Shown: positions 46,716-58,862 of the stretch, in pieces
How positions within the stretch are numbered: position 1 is the stretch's first letter
Layout of the letters: each line of letters opens with the position of its first letter
Assembly (NCBI RefSeq): GCF_000757825.1
Contig: NZ_CP009451.1
Location: forward strand, 2,170,001-2,234,000
Direction: 5' to 3'
Origin: Cedecea neteri
Lineage (GTDB): Bacteria; Pseudomonadota; Gammaproteobacteria; Enterobacterales; Enterobacteriaceae
Length of the DNA stretch: 64,000 bases
Notes under the pieces: generated by a model
What the model was told of the DNA's origin: nothing
Database searches by the model: none
What the model saw: only the letters and a program-made list of their open reading frames with translations
Translations under genes and position numbers: made by a program

Positions 46716-47111
46716 ATGACCACGAAACGTAAGCCTTATGTCCGCCCCATGGCGCCAACCTGGTGGCGACAGCTGGGCTTCTACCGTTTTTATATGCTGC
46801 GTGAAGGCACTTCGGTCCCGACCGTCTGGTTCAGCATTGTGCTGATTTACGGACTTTTTTCGCTGAAACACGGGCCGGAAGGCTGGGCAGGTTTTGTCGA
46901 TTTCCTGCAAAACCCGGTGGTAATTATCCTTAATATCATCACCCTGGCCGCGGCGGTACTGCACACCAAAACCTGGTTTGAGCTGGCGCCGAAGGCCGCT
47001 AACGTCATCGTGAAGGGTGAAAAAATGGGGCCAGAGCCGGTCATTAAAGGGCTTTGGGTGGTCACCGGTCTGGTGACGCTGGTTGTGCTGCTTGTAGCAC
47101 TGTTCTGGTAA
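46716..47111 (+). CDS. frdC: FrdC, fumarate reductase membrane anchor
   Basis: The 131-residue hydrophobic protein has three membrane segments and the N-terminal [20 protein letters not shown] of FrdC. With FrdD it anchors FrdAB and forms the menaquinol sites. Ten bases separate it from frdB and from frdD. Confidence 0.97.
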   Translation: MTTKRKPYVRPMAPTWWRQLGFYRFYMLREGTSVPTVWFSIVLIYGLFSLKHGPEGWAGFVDFLQNPVVIILNIITLAAAVLHTKTWFELAPKAANVIVKGEKMGPEPVIKGLWVVTGLVTLVVLLVALFW

Positions 47112-47121
47112 GGAGGCTGAC

Positions 47122-47481
47122 GTGATTAACCAAAATCCAAAACGTTCCGACGAGCCGCTATTCTGGGGCCTGTTTGGCGCAGGCGGCATGTGGGGTGCTA
47201 TTTTCGCGCCGGTTATCGTGCTGCTGGTTGGCATCATGCTGCCGCTGGGCCTGTTCCCTGGTGATGCGCTGGGCTTTGACCGTGTCTATGCCTTCGCCCA
47301 CAGCTGGATTGGCCGCCTGTTCCTGCTGCTGATGATTGTGCTGCCGCTGTGGTGTGGCCTGCACCGTATTCACCACGCGATGCACGATCTGAAAATCCAC
47401 GTCCCGGCGGGGAAATGGGTGTTCTACGGCCTTGCTGCCATCCTGACGGTGGTGACCATTATTGGCCTGCTGACGCTGTAA
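47122..47481 (+). CDS. frdD: FrdD, fumarate reductase membrane anchor
   Basis: The 119-residue protein has three membrane segments, starting [20 protein letters not shown], and the [14 protein letters not shown] loop. GTG start at 47122 behind AAGGAGGCTGAC. It ends the frd operon; unlike in E. coli K-12, ampR separates it from ampC. Confidence 0.96.
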   Translation: MINQNPKRSDEPLFWGLFGAGGMWGAIFAPVIVLLVGIMLPLGLFPGDALGFDRVYAFAHSWIGRLFLLLMIVLPLWCGLHRIHHAMHDLKIHVPAGKWVFYGLAAILTVVTIIGLLTL

Positions 47482-47497
47482 TCGCTTAGCACGCAAC

Positions 47498-47678
47498 AAG
47501 GCCTGCCATTGTGCAGGCCTTGAGAGTGCTGACAAAGTTCATTGCTCTAAAAAAGTCCGAACTCAGGACTAATAAAAACAATGAATAATGTTCTCTGGTT
47601 TGCCCCAAACAGTCGAAAACCACGTTTTTCGGCTGTTTGTCATCAATCTGAAGGCCTGCCATTGTGCAGACCTTTTTA
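47498..47678. terminator. Serial hairpins between frdD and ampR
   Basis: Four hairpins occur in about 180 bp. AAGGCCTGCCATTGTGCAGG forms the first (47498-47521). AGTCC/GGACT at 47554-47570 is weak. A stem near 47606-47639 has arms CAAACAGTCGAAAA and TTTTTCGGCTGTTTG. AAGGCCTGCCATTGTGCAGA with following CTTTTTATTTT (47651-47678) is a full terminator on the plus strand. The first and last are near copies of one another. They stop frd transcripts before they run antisense into ampR. Confidence 0.8.
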
Positions 47679-48551
47679 TTTTCCACACTCTCCGGCTAGC
47701 CAGGCAGAAAAATCACGCATGGCGGGCGTTTGCGCGCGCGACTGAAGCCTTGTTAACCAGTAACTTCCCAAACTGATTTCCGTCTCAAACGGACGCACAA
47801 TCCGTTCGCTGTTCAGCAAATGGGTGAACATGTTTACCGGCGCAATGGCGATCCCGGCTCCGGCCTGTGCGGCTTCAAGCATGGTTATCGAGGAATCAAA
47901 AACCATAACCAGATGCGTCGGTGACGGGGGGGCTTCATCCGCAGCCTGTAGCCATGCCGCCCATTCATCACGCCTGTAGGAGCGCAACAGCGTGTGGTTC
48001 AGAACATCTTTCGGCGTCTGCAGTTCAGCAGCCAGCGCCGGAGAGCAAAGCGGCGACAGCGGCGCGTCGCACAGAAACGTCGCCTCAGTCCCATGCCAGG
48101 CCCCGCTGCCAAATCGCACCGTATAGTCCAGCCCCTCCGCCGCCGGATCCACGCGGTTGTTATGGGTTGAAAGCTGGAGATCGATATGCGGATAGCGCCG
48201 ACGAAACGCCTCGAGACGCGGCAGGAGAAAGCCGGTGGCAAACGTGCCCACGACGCCTAACTTAAGTTTTTCTCTCGCCTGCGTACCCGAAAAACGGTCC
48301 AGCACGCCCGCGATACGATCAAAGGAATCGTTTAGCACAGGTAACAGGTTTTCGCCTTCCGTGGTCAACATCAGACCACGAGATACGCGGACAAACAGCT
48401 GACAATGCAGATGTTCTTCCAGCGTCTTTACCTGCTGACTGATGGCGGAGTGCGTAACATTCAGCTCAATTGCGGCATGCGTGAAGCTTAGATGCCGGGC
48501 AGCGGCTTCAAAAGCTCTCAGAGAGTTCAGGGGGATATAGCTGCGGGTCAT
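47676..48551 (-). CDS. ampR: AmpR, LysR-family regulator of ampC
   Basis: The 291-residue LysR protein starts MTRSYIPLNSLRAFEAAARH and has the AmpR winged helix SFTHAAIELNVTHSAISQQV and effector-domain blocks QLSTHNNRVDPAAEGLDYT and PPSPTHLVMVFDSSITMLE. AmpR senses muropeptides: UDP-MurNAc-pentapeptide keeps it repressing and anhydro-muropeptides switch it to activation. It is divergent from ampC with 131 bp between starts, the arrangement of inducible enterobacterial AmpC. Confidence 0.93.
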   Translation of the reverse strand: MTRSYIPLNSLRAFEAAARHLSFTHAAIELNVTHSAISQQVKTLEEHLHCQLFVRVSRGLMLTTEGENLLPVLNDSFDRIAGVLDRFSGTQAREKLKLGVVGTFATGFLLPRLEAFRRRYPHIDLQLSTHNNRVDPAAEGLDYTVRFGSGAWHGTEATFLCDAPLSPLCSPALAAELQTPKDVLNHTLLRSYRRDEWAAWLQAADEAPPSPTHLVMVFDSSITMLEAAQAGAGIAIAPVNMFTHLLNSERIVRPFETEISLGSYWLTRLQSRAQTPAMRDFSAWLAGECGK

Positions 48552-49831
<1,280 letters not shown>

Positions 49832-49841
49832 ACGTGACAAT

Positions 49842-49870
49842 GGCCTGCATCATGCAGGCCTTATTATTTC
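49842..49870 (+). terminator. ampC terminator
   Basis: GGCCTGCAT (49842-49850) pairs with its complement ATGCAGGCC (49852-49860), followed by TTATTATTT. The hairpin resembles those flanking the ampR 3' end. Confidence 0.82.
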
Positions 49871-49938
49871 CGGCTTCGCTCACACTTTATTTCCTGCCGC
49901 CATCTACACTTAGCTAAAAACCCTGGAAGGAATCTGCT

Positions 49939-50472
49939 ATGCGCATTTGGCCCGCTGTCACCGCGCTTGCGGTTGCATTATTCGTTGTCTCCTGTAGCGC
50001 CCCAACTCCCCCGCCCAGCGTCACGGTGGTCCAAAACTTCGACGCAAAACGCTTTATCGGTACCTGGTATGAAATCGCCCGCTTAGACCACAGTTTTGAA
50101 AGCGGCCTGAATCAGGTCACGGCTACCTACAGTTTTATGGATGATGGCGGTCTGCGCGTGATAAATCGCGGGTTTAATCCTGACAGGCAGATGTGGCAGC
50201 AGGCTGAAGGGAAAGCGTATTTCACCGGAGACCCAAGCGTCGCGGCGCTCAAAGTCTCGTTCTTTGGCCCGTTCTACGGTGGCTATAACGTGATTGCGCT
50301 GGATAAAGAGTATCGCCACGCGCTGGTGTGCGGGCCGGACCTCAGCTACCTGTGGATCCTTTCCCGCACGCCAACTATCAGCCGCGACCTCAAACAGCAG
50401 CTGCTGGCCATCGCTGCCCGGCAGGGATTCGCGGTGGATAAATTGATTTGGGTGAAACAACCCGGCAGTTAA
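49939..50472 (+). CDS. blc: Blc, outer-membrane bacterial lipocalin
   Basis: The 177-residue lipoprotein has the lipobox VVSC with Cys19, then the lipocalin signature [14 protein letters not shown] and the later LILSRTP-like [11 protein letters not shown]. It binds lysophospholipids and is linked to envelope stress. Convergent with gdx, overlapping by 4 bp. Confidence 0.95.
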   Translation: MRIWPAVTALAVALFVVSCSAPTPPPSVTVVQNFDAKRFIGTWYEIARLDHSFESGLNQVTATYSFMDDGGLRVINRGFNPDRQMWQQAEGKAYFTGDPSVAALKVSFFGPFYGGYNVIALDKEYRHALVCGPDLSYLWILSRTPTISRDLKQQLLAIAARQGFAVDKLIWVKQPGS

Positions 50473-50786
50473 TGCGTGGAAAGTTTCAGTCCAATGATGC
50501 CGATAACAATCAGAGCCAGGCTAGCCAGACGCATCGGGTTAGCCGACTCGCCAAGTAGCAAAATCCCGGTGATGGCCGCGCCAACGGCACCAATCCCTGT
50601 CCACACGGCGTAGGCCGTTCCCGTAGGTAGCGTTTTCATCGCCCAGGCGAGCAAAGCCATACTGACAACCATCGCAATAATGGTGATAACGCTAGGCCAC
50701 AGGCGGCTAAAGCCATGGGTGTACTTAAGACCAACCGCCCAAACAACTTCCAGTAATCCAGCGATAAACAGAACGATCCAGGCCAT
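50469..50786 (-). CDS. gdx: Gdx (SugE), SMR-family guanidinium exporter
   Basis: The 105-residue four-helix SMR protein carries the essential Glu13 in [17 protein letters not shown] and the Gdx-type signature [15 protein letters not shown]. It exports guanidinium in exchange for protons. A guanidine-II riboswitch lies directly upstream and supports this assignment over a drug exporter. Confidence 0.95.
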   Translation of the reverse strand: MAWIVLFIAGLLEVVWAVGLKYTHGFSRLWPSVITIIAMVVSMALLAWAMKTLPTGTAYAVWTGIGAVGAAITGILLLGESANPMRLASLALIVIGIIGLKLSTH

Positions 50787-50799
50787 AACAGCTCCAGTG

Positions 50800-50855
50800 A
50801 AAAATGGGGCCGTCCCCGTTGTGAGATGCGCTTGCGGGTCGTCCCGTAAGGCTTA
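50800..50855 (-). promoter_or_regulatory. Guanidine-II (mini-ykkC) riboswitch upstream of gdx
   Basis: On the minus strand two short hairpins occur in tandem: CGGG-ACGA-CCCG (50835-50846) and GGGG-ACGG-CCCC (50806-50817). Both loops fit the ACGR consensus that binds guanidinium. The second hairpin is about 20 bases before the gdx ATG and close to the ribosome site CTGGAGCTGTT. Ligand binding makes the loops kiss and should free the ribosome site. Confidence 0.92.
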
Positions 50856-51075
50856 GGTGAGAAGGTCATTTTAGCACCCAAACGGCTGCCTGAAAATCCG
50901 TCCGCCCACGGCGCTCATTGAAATAATCGTTTCACCGGCCAGGCCTTACTAAGCCTGGAATTGACAGCGAATTCGAGCGCATTTCCGTGATTCATTTTGC
51001 CAAAATTATTCATATGATAAAACGTGGTTTGCCAGCCTGCAAACGCCGCAGTAATGATTAACGTGAAGCGTGAAA

Positions 51076-51684
51076 ATGTATAAAATATTATTGGTTGATA
51101 GGTGTTACTTCAGCCGTCAGGGACTGACGCACTTGCTCAATCAGAAAAATAATCTGGCTACGGCAGTGAGTATTTCAGAGACAGACAGTTTGCTTCTCGC
51201 CCGGGAAAGAATAATTAAATGGCAACCTAATATGGTGATAGCCGACTTCAACAGCTTCTCAACTGCATTGCATAATATCCAACAACTTTCGACTATTTAT
51301 TCTGCCTGTGGTGATACCACGCGTTTACTGCTGTTGCAAAGCGGGCAGCACTCCACCATTGCCGAGTACTGTGCCGCGCAGGGCAGCACTGATATTTGGG
51401 ATAAGTCACTATCATTACCTGCGCTAACGTCGCTCATTCAGCAGACTATTGCGACTCGCCCGCCATTCCGCGAAGTGAAACGGCATATTACTCCGCTGCT
51501 GACCTTACGCGAAGAGAGAATATTAAAACTCTGGAAGGAAGAAGCGAATAATGAATATATCGCAAGGGTAATGGATATAAGCGTAAAAACGGTTTATACG
51601 TATAAGCGAAACATTCGTTTAAAGCTCGGCGCAGATAATAGACTATCGCTATTTCTGAATATTCCTGAGACGGTTTTAGAATAG
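51076..51684 (+). CDS. ecnR: EcnR/EntR-like LuxR-type regulator with atypical receiver
   Basis: The 202-residue protein has an N-terminal receiver-like domain (MYKILLVDRCYFSRQGLTHLL) with Asp in MVIADFNSF near the phosphorylation position but lacking the usual acidic pair, and a C-terminal LuxR helix-turn-helix (LTLREERILKLWKEEANNEY, VMDISVKTVYTYKRNIRLKL). It lies between gdx and ecnB, where Citrobacter freundii has ecnR (entR), and resembles RcsB-partner proteins such as BglJ and FimZ. I chose ATG 51076; GTG 51070 is also in frame. The coding region is notably AT-rich compared with its neighbours. Confidence 0.68.
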   Translation: MYKILLVDRCYFSRQGLTHLLNQKNNLATAVSISETDSLLLARERIIKWQPNMVIADFNSFSTALHNIQQLSTIYSACGDTTRLLLLQSGQHSTIAEYCAAQGSTDIWDKSLSLPALTSLIQQTIATRPPFREVKRHITPLLTLREERILKLWKEEANNEYIARVMDISVKTVYTYKRNIRLKLGADNRLSLFLNIPETVLE

Positions 51685-51715
51685 CGGCACGGTTATATTA
51701 CCGTACCGCAAATCG

Positions 51716-51862
51716 TTATTGCTGAGCTTTTGTTGCCGCACCAGAAATAGCATGGCCGCCGCTCTGGATATCCTCACCTACACCGCGCGTGGTGTTGCAG
51801 GCGGTCAACAAGGATGAAAGAACGACGAGAGAGAAAAACGCAGCAAGGGTTTTCTTAATCAT
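51716..51862 (-). CDS. ecnB: EcnB, entericidin B toxin lipoprotein
   Basis: The 48-residue lipoprotein starts [20 protein letters not shown] with the lipobox LTAC (Cys22) and ends [26 protein letters not shown], nearly the E. coli sequence. It is the bacteriolytic partner of the entericidin pair, expressed in stationary phase. Too short for ordinary gene calling. Confidence 0.93.
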   Translation of the reverse strand: MIKKTLAAFFSLVVLSSLLTACNTTRGVGEDIQSGGHAISGAATKAQQ

Positions 51863-51963
51863 GAGCTTTTCCTTTTACCTGTGTTGTTTGTGTATAGCTC
51901 GTTAAGCATAGACAAAAAATGGCACAACGAAGGAAAAGCGAAGCGATTTAGGACTACGTGAAG

Positions 51964-52098
51964 TTATTTGTTGGCCGCGCGCTCGATGGCACCGCCGAGA
52001 TGTTGCAGGTCTTCGCCAAAACCACGCGTGGTATGACACCCCGACAGCGCAGCGGCCAGCAGCGAGATAAAAAGAAGCTGTTTCAGTAAACGGTTCAT
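51964..52098 (-). CDS. ecnA: EcnA, entericidin A antidote lipoprotein
   Basis: The 44-residue lipoprotein starts MNRLLKQLLFISLLAAALSG with the lipobox LSGC (Cys21), then HTTRGFGEDLQHLGGAIERA. It opposes EcnB. It precedes ecnB on the same strand by 101 bp, and a GGGCAGGGAAA ribosome site comes before the ATG. Confidence 0.92.
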   Translation of the reverse strand: MNRLLKQLLFISLLAAALSGCHTTRGFGEDLQHLGGAIERAANK

Positions 52099-52162
52099 TT
52101 TCCCTGCCCTGATAAAGCGGCGGCGCGAGCCTGAGGCACCGCGCCGCGAACCTTCGCGAAAA

Positions 52163-52729
52163 TTACTTCACGCGAGAAACGTATTCACCAGAACGGGTGT
52201 CAACTTTGATGACTTCGCCGATCTGTACGAACAACGGAACTTTAACCACGGCGCCGGTGGTCAGGGTAGCTGGCTTGCCGCCGGTCCCTGCGGTATCGCC
52301 TTTCAGACCTGGATCGGTTTCAACGATTTCCAGCTCAACGAAGTTTGGTGGGGTCACGGAGATTGGCTGGCCGTTCCACAGGGTCACGATGCACTCAGCC
52401 TGGTCCAGCAGCCATTTAGCGTTTTCGCCAACGGCTTTCTCGTCCGCAGCCAGCTGCTCGAAGGTTTGGTTGTTCATGAAGTGGTAGAACTCACCGTCGT
52501 TGTACAGGTAAGTCAGGTTCATATCGACAACGTCAGCGCCTTCTGCAGAGTCGGTAGACTTGAAGGTTTTCTCAACGCGGGTACCGGTCAGCAGACGACG
52601 CAGCTTAACGCGCGCGAATGCCTGGCCTTTGCCCGGTTTTACGAATTCGCTGGCTTCAACCGCGTACGGTTCGCCATCCATCATGATTTTAAGACCGGCA
52701 CGGAAATCGTTGCTAGAATAAGTCGCCAT
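52163..52729 (-). CDS. efp: EF-P, translation elongation factor P
   Basis: The 188-residue three-domain protein starts [20 protein letters not shown] and carries Lys34 in [12 protein letters not shown], the site of beta-lysylation. It relieves ribosome stalling at polyproline stretches. It is divergent from epmB with 41 bp between starts, placing substrate and modification enzyme under one control region. Confidence 0.97.
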   Translation of the reverse strand: MATYSSNDFRAGLKIMMDGEPYAVEASEFVKPGKGQAFARVKLRRLLTGTRVEKTFKSTDSAEGADVVDMNLTYLYNDGEFYHFMNNQTFEQLAADEKAVGENAKWLLDQAECIVTLWNGQPISVTPPNFVELEIVETDPGLKGDTAGTGGKPATLTTGAVVKVPLFVQIGEVIKVDTRSGEYVSRVK

Positions 52730-52770
52730 AAGGCCCTCTGAATTTGTTAACTGGTAGCTTAGCCAAAAAA

Positions 52771-53799
52771 ATGGCACACATTGTAACCCTAAATCCCCCT
52801 CACAGAGAAGATTGGTTAACGCAACTTGCCGATGTTATAACCGATCCTGATGAACTGCTGCACATTTTAAATGTAGCCGCTGATGAAGAATTGCTCGCCG
52901 GACGTGAAGCAAGGCGTCTTTTTGCCCTGCGCGTCCCTCGCGCCTTCGTCGAACGCATGGAGAAAGGCAACCCTAACGACCCGCTGCTGCGCCAGGTTTT
53001 GACCGCAAAACAGGAGTTCGTTACCGCCCCCGGTTTCACAACCGATCCGCTCGAAGAGCAGCACAGCGTGGTGCCAGGCCTGTTGCACAAATACCGCAAC
53101 CGCGCCCTGCTGCTGGTGAAAGGCGGCTGTGCCGTAAACTGTCGTTATTGCTTCCGCCGTCATTTCCCTTATGCCGACAACCAGGGCAACAAGCGCAACT
53201 GGCAGACCGCGCTCAGCTACATCAGCGAGCACCCTGAGCTGGACGAAATTATCTTCTCAGGCGGCGATCCGCTGATGGCAAAAGATAACGAGCTGGACTG
53301 GCTCATCGGCGAGCTGGAGGCCATTCCTCACATCAAGCGCCTGCGAATTCATAGCCGCCTGCCGATCGTCATTCCTGCCCGCATTACCGATACGCTGGCG
53401 GCAAGAATTGCCCGCTCATCGCTTCAGGTGCTGCTGGTAAACCACATTAACCACGCCCAGGAGATTGGCGACGATTTCCGCTCGGCCATGGCGAAGCTGC
53501 GCCAGGCTGGCGTCACGCTGCTCAACCAAAGCGTGCTGCTGCGCGGCGTGAACGATAACGCGCAAACGCTGGCGAATTTGAGCAATGCATTATTCGATGC
53601 AGGCGTGATGCCGTATTACCTGCACGTGCTCGACAGGGTTCAGGGCGCGGCCCACTTTATGGTGGAAGACGAAGAAGCCCGGGCTATTATGCGGGAGCTG
53701 CTGACGTTGGTTTCTGGCTATATGGTACCGAAGCTGGCAAGAGAGATTGGCGGAGAGCCAAGCAAGACGCCGCTGGATTTGCAGCTGAGGCAGAAGTGA
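52771..53799 (+). CDS. epmB: EpmB, EF-P lysine 2,3-aminomutase
   Basis: The 342-residue radical-SAM enzyme has the cluster motif in [17 protein letters not shown] (CxxxCxxC), the SAM-binding GGDPL in [12 protein letters not shown] and a PLP lysine near the C-terminus. It converts (S)-alpha-lysine to (R)-beta-lysine for EpmA. The start at 52771 matches E. coli ([16 protein letters not shown]). Confidence 0.96.
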   Translation: MAHIVTLNPPHREDWLTQLADVITDPDELLHILNVAADEELLAGREARRLFALRVPRAFVERMEKGNPNDPLLRQVLTAKQEFVTAPGFTTDPLEEQHSVVPGLLHKYRNRALLLVKGGCAVNCRYCFRRHFPYADNQGNKRNWQTALSYISEHPELDEIIFSGGDPLMAKDNELDWLIGELEAIPHIKRLRIHSRLPIVIPARITDTLAARIARSSLQVLLVNHINHAQEIGDDFRSAMAKLRQAGVTLLNQSVLLRGVNDNAQTLANLSNALFDAGVMPYYLHVLDRVQGAAHFMVEDEEARAIMRELLTLVSGYMVPKLAREIGGEPSKTPLDLQLRQK

Positions 53800-53885
53800 G
53801 AGCGTAGCGCTCTCACCCTGCTCTTTTCTCCCAACAGAAGAAAAAGCCGCTCAGTGTGGCCGTCTTCTGCTGGGTGAGGGTAAGG
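53798..53885 (+). terminator. Hairpins downstream of epmB
   Basis: GTGAGAGCG-TAG-CGCTCTCAC (53798-53818) starts at the epmB stop and is followed by CCTGCTCTTTTCTCC. A second imperfect inverted repeat, CCCAACAGAAGA with TCTTCTGCTGGG, follows to about 53875. Both lie between convergent epmB and yjeI. Confidence 0.7.
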
Positions 53886-53894
53886 CTTACTGAA

Positions 53895-54248
53895 TCAGTT
53901 CGGGCACTTATAAACCTGGCCGGTCATTTTGCTGGCCGTTGGCGCAAAGCTCGACAGCAGGGTCTGGGTTGGGCTGCTCACGCCGTACAGCACGTTACCG
54001 CCCATCTCGGCCGCATTGTTACGCAATGCATTCGCCGCGCCGCGCATCGAACCGCCTTCATCACCGTGCTGGCCTGACAGCCAGTTGCTCTGTTCCCCGG
54101 TGGCGGTGCCTAACAGACGGCATTCGCTACCCGGCTTGTCTTCCACAAAACGAACGCTCTGGCCGCTGGAGCTCAGCTGATTGCCCGTGCTACATCCTGC
54201 CAGCAGCAGCGCTGCCACAACCACTCCCGATGAGACTTTCATGCGCAT
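53895..54248 (-). CDS. yjeI: YjeI, DUF4156 lipoprotein
   Basis: The 117-residue lipoprotein starts MRMKVSSGVVVAALLLAGCS (lipobox cysteine at residue 19) and has QSNWLSGQHGDEGGSMRGAA and MTGQVYKCPN at the end. Function unknown. The start at 54246-54248 was chosen by homology; the ATG six codons earlier has no better ribosome site. Confidence 0.9.
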   Translation of the reverse strand: MRMKVSSGVVVAALLLAGCSTGNQLSSSGQSVRFVEDKPGSECRLLGTATGEQSNWLSGQHGDEGGSMRGAANALRNNAAEMGGNVLYGVSSPTQTLLSSFAPTASKMTGQVYKCPN

Positions 54249-54318
54249 GTTATTCCCCGTAATCAAGGTATTGAGCCGTTATTGCCCGGTATGACCTTAT
54301 ACCAGACTGTGAACAAAA

Positions 54319-54356
54319 GAAAAAACCCTCAGACATTTCTGGCTGAGGGTTTCTTT
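54319..54356. terminator. groL terminator
   Basis: AAACCCTCAG (54323-54332) and CTGAGGGTTT (54343-54352) form a perfect ten-pair stem with A and T flanks on both sides, usable in either direction, 22 bp after groL. Confidence 0.9.
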
Positions 54357-54377
54357 AACACAAGGTGCGAAGGCGAA

Positions 54378-56033
<1,656 letters not shown>

Positions 56034-56061
56034 TCAAATTCGTTCAGGTTCGTGCGTCAAA

Positions 56062-56391
<330 letters not shown>

Positions 56392-56435
56392 TTAGGTAAC
56401 GCCGTCCCAAATGGGTTATCGGCTGGTGACCTGAT

Positions 56436-56470
56436 TAATGGGGATGCGCCTTCCCCCCTTCAAGGGGGGA
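56436..56470 (-). promoter_or_regulatory. Sigma-32 heat-shock promoter of groSL
   Basis: On the minus strand CCCTTGAAG (-35, around 56458-56465) and CCCCATTA (-10, 56436-56443) with about 14 bp between fit the sigma-32 consensus and the E. coli groE promoter. The -35 lies at the centre of the perfect palindrome CCCCCCTTGAAGGGGGG (56454-56470), less exact in the E. coli sequence I recall. Confidence 0.92.
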
Positions 56471-56489
56471 AAACAAAAAAAACTAAAAT

Positions 56490-56966
56490 TTAACGATCGT
56501 CCCGGCGCTGGTCGTCGAGGCGCTTTGGCCCGTCGTCTTTGCGCTGAAACTCGCCGTCGAAGGTATCGCCCCCCTCGCTGCCGGCGCTAAAACCGCCGCC
56601 CGGCATGCGGGAGAAACGCAAATGCGGCATCAGCTTCAGCGTCAGGTGCTTTTGCACCGGCGGCAGAAGCAGCAGCAGGCCGAGGAAGTCGGTAAAGAAG
56701 CCCGGCAACATCAGCAGGATACCGGCCATGATCAGCGAAACGCTTTTGATCATCTCCGCCGCAGGGCTTTCGCCCGCCGCCATCTTCTGCTGCATCAGCA
56801 TCAGGTTTTTAAAGCCCTGATTACGCACCAGGGACAGGCCAATCACCGAAGTGAAAATAACCAGAATCAGGGTCATAAAGACCCCCAGAACATGTGCCAC
56901 CTGTATGAACAGCGAAATTTCGATGTAAACATAGAGGAAAAAGGCAATAAACGGGATCCAGCGCAC
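56490..56966 (-). CDS. fxsA: FxsA, inner-membrane protein
   Basis: The 158-residue membrane protein has an N-terminal pair of helices (MRWIPFIAFFLYVYIEISLF), a LMAGILLMLPGFFTDFLGLL hairpin and a hydrophilic C-tail. In E. coli, overproduction relieves F-exclusion of phage T7. It lies upstream of groSL on the same strand. Confidence 0.93.
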   Translation of the reverse strand: MRWIPFIAFFLYVYIEISLFIQVAHVLGVFMTLILVIFTSVIGLSLVRNQGFKNLMLMQQKMAAGESPAAEMIKSVSLIMAGILLMLPGFFTDFLGLLLLLPPVQKHLTLKLMPHLRFSRMPGGGFSAGSEGGDTFDGEFQRKDDGPKRLDDQRRDDR

Positions 56967-57310
56967 TATACGCTCCTGTCAATGGGCGAGCCCGGTAGTG
57001 GCCTCGCGAAAAATGGATTGGCAATTATGCGTAGGGGTGAAATGGCGACGACATAGACAAAGATCAATGCTTATTCAGTGAATTTTTTCTGGAAATTTTC
57101 AACTATTGACCTATATCACATATTAATAATTGTTATGCGCAGCGGGTTTTAATAAGTGATCCAGGTTACTGCTTTTCGCTATCATCAGCATATCATCACG
57201 ATAACGCGGTCGAATATGGACATAATCGTCGGCCTATTAAGCTCACAACCACATTTCGTGTGTGTGAATAATACAGCGCATTTATCTGCAGCTTTACTAA
57301 GAAGGTTCAC
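56967..57310. promoter_or_regulatory. fxsA-aspA divergent control region
   Basis: The 344-bp gap is AT-rich. TTGACCTATATCAC at 57106-57119 fits the FNR layout TTGAT-N4-ATCAA with one mismatch in each half, and AAGTGATCCAGGTTACTGC near 57153 has one CRP-like half-site (GTGA). Both suit oxygen and catabolite control of aspA. The aspA ribosome site is AAGAAGGTTCAC. Confidence 0.6.
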
Positions 57311-58747
57311 ATGTTAAATAACATTCGTATCGAAGAAGATTTGTTGGGTACCAGGGAAGTGCCAGCGGATGCCTATTATGGTGTTCACACTCTGAGAGCG
57401 ATTGAAAACTTCTACATTAGCAACAGTAAAATCAGCGACATACCGGAATTTGTACGCGGTATGGTAATGGTGAAAAAAGCGGCGGCAATGGCGAACAAGG
57501 AACTGCAAACCATTCCGAAGAGCATCGCGAACACCATCATTCAGGCCTGTGATGAAGTCCTGAACAACGGCAAATGCATGGATCAGTTCCCGGTAGACGT
57601 CTACCAGGGCGGCGCCGGTACTTCCGTTAACATGAACACCAACGAAGTGCTCGCCAATATCGGTCTGGAACTGATGGGCCACCAGAAAGGTGAATACCAG
57701 TTCCTGAACCCGAACGACCACGTCAACAAATGCCAGTCCACCAACGACGCCTACCCAACCGGCTTCCGTATCGCGGTTTACACCTCGATTATCAAACTGA
57801 TCGACGCTATCAACCAGCTGGGCGAAGGCTTCCAGCGTAAAGCGGTTGAGTTTGCAGAGATCCTGAAAATGGGCCGTACCCAGCTGCAGGACGCGGTGCC
57901 GATGACCCTCGGCCAGGAATTCCACGCGTTTAACGTGCTGCTTACCGAAGAAACCAAAAACCTGCTGCGCACTGCGGAACTGCTGCTTGAAGTTAACCTT
58001 GGCGCAACCGCCATCGGTACTCGCCTCAATACCCCGGATGGCTACCAGCAGCTGGCGGTTCAGAAGCTGGCGGAAGTGAGCGGCCTGCCTTGCGTACCGG
58101 CAGAAGACCTGATTGAAGCAACTTCCGACTGCGGCGCTTATGTCATGGTGCACAGCTCGTTGAAACGCTTGGCCGTGAAGATGTCGAAAATCTGTAACGA
58201 CCTGCGCCTGCTCTCTTCCGGCCCGCGTTCCGGCCTGAACGAAATTAACCTGCCGGAATTGCAGGCGGGCTCGTCCATCATGCCGGCCAAAGTGAACCCG
58301 GTAGTACCGGAAGTGGTTAACCAGGTCTGCTTCAAAGTTATCGGCAACGACACCACGGTGACCATGGCTTCTGAAGCCGGTCAGCTGCAGCTGAACGTGA
58401 TGGAGCCGGTGATTGGCCAGGCGATGTTCGAGTCCATCCACATTCTGACCAACGCCTGCTACAACCTGCTGGAAAAATGCATCAACGGCATCACCGCGAA
58501 TAAAGAAGTGTGTGAGAGCTACGTGTATAACTCCATTGGCATCGTGACTTACCTGAACCCGTTCATTGGCCACCACAACGGCGATATCGTCGGCAAGATC
58601 TGTGCGGAAACCGGCAAGAGCGTGCGCGAGGTCGTGCTGGAGCGCGGCCTGCTGACCGAAGCCGAGCTGGACGATATTTTCTCCGTCCATAACCTGATGC
58701 ACCCGGCTTACAAAGCTAAGCGCTATACCGATGAAAACGAACAATAA
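57311..58747 (+). CDS. aspA: AspA, aspartate ammonia-lyase
   Basis: The 478-residue fumarase/aspartase superfamily enzyme carries the signature loop [20 protein letters not shown] and the [13 protein letters not shown] and [13 protein letters not shown] blocks. It converts aspartate to fumarate and ammonia, supplying the electron acceptor for FrdABCD, with DcuA next door for C4-dicarboxylate exchange. Confidence 0.98.
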   Translation: MLNNIRIEEDLLGTREVPADAYYGVHTLRAIENFYISNSKISDIPEFVRGMVMVKKAAAMANKELQTIPKSIANTIIQACDEVLNNGKCMDQFPVDVYQGGAGTSVNMNTNEVLANIGLELMGHQKGEYQFLNPNDHVNKCQSTNDAYPTGFRIAVYTSIIKLIDAINQLGEGFQRKAVEFAEILKMGRTQLQDAVPMTLGQEFHAFNVLLTEETKNLLRTAELLLEVNLGATAIGTRLNTPDGYQQLAVQKLAEVSGLPCVPAEDLIEATSDCGAYVMVHSSLKRLAVKMSKICNDLRLLSSGPRSGLNEINLPELQAGSSIMPAKVNPVVPEVVNQVCFKVIGNDTTVTMASEAGQLQLNVMEPVIGQAMFESIHILTNACYNLLEKCINGITANKEVCESYVYNSIGIVTYLNPFIGHHNGDIVGKICAETGKSVREVVLERGLLTEAELDDIFSVHNLMHPAYKAKRYTDENEQ

Positions 58748-58765
58748 TTCATCAGCATAAACGCC

Positions 58766-58796
58766 AAAAGGCACGTCCAACCGGACGTGCCTTTTT
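58766..58796 (+). terminator. aspA terminator
   Basis: AAAAGGCACGTCC (58766-58778) and GGACGTGCCTTTTT (58783-58796) form a strong stem ending in five T residues, 18 bp after aspA and before dcuA. Confidence 0.93.
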
Positions 58797-58862
58797 CATT
58801 TCAACGGTATACGAAAACATAACAACTCATTTTCATCTCATTAAAACTTCAAGGAAGCAACC

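Noticed and set aside
44239..46723. Long antisense frames across frdA and frdB (279 and 299 codons)
   Set aside because: Opposite strand of strongly conserved genes; no independent signal.
57314..58780. 488-codon frame on the minus strand across aspA
   Set aside because: It is the antisense frame of a highly conserved gene, rich in His, Gln and Val with no family content or ribosome site.
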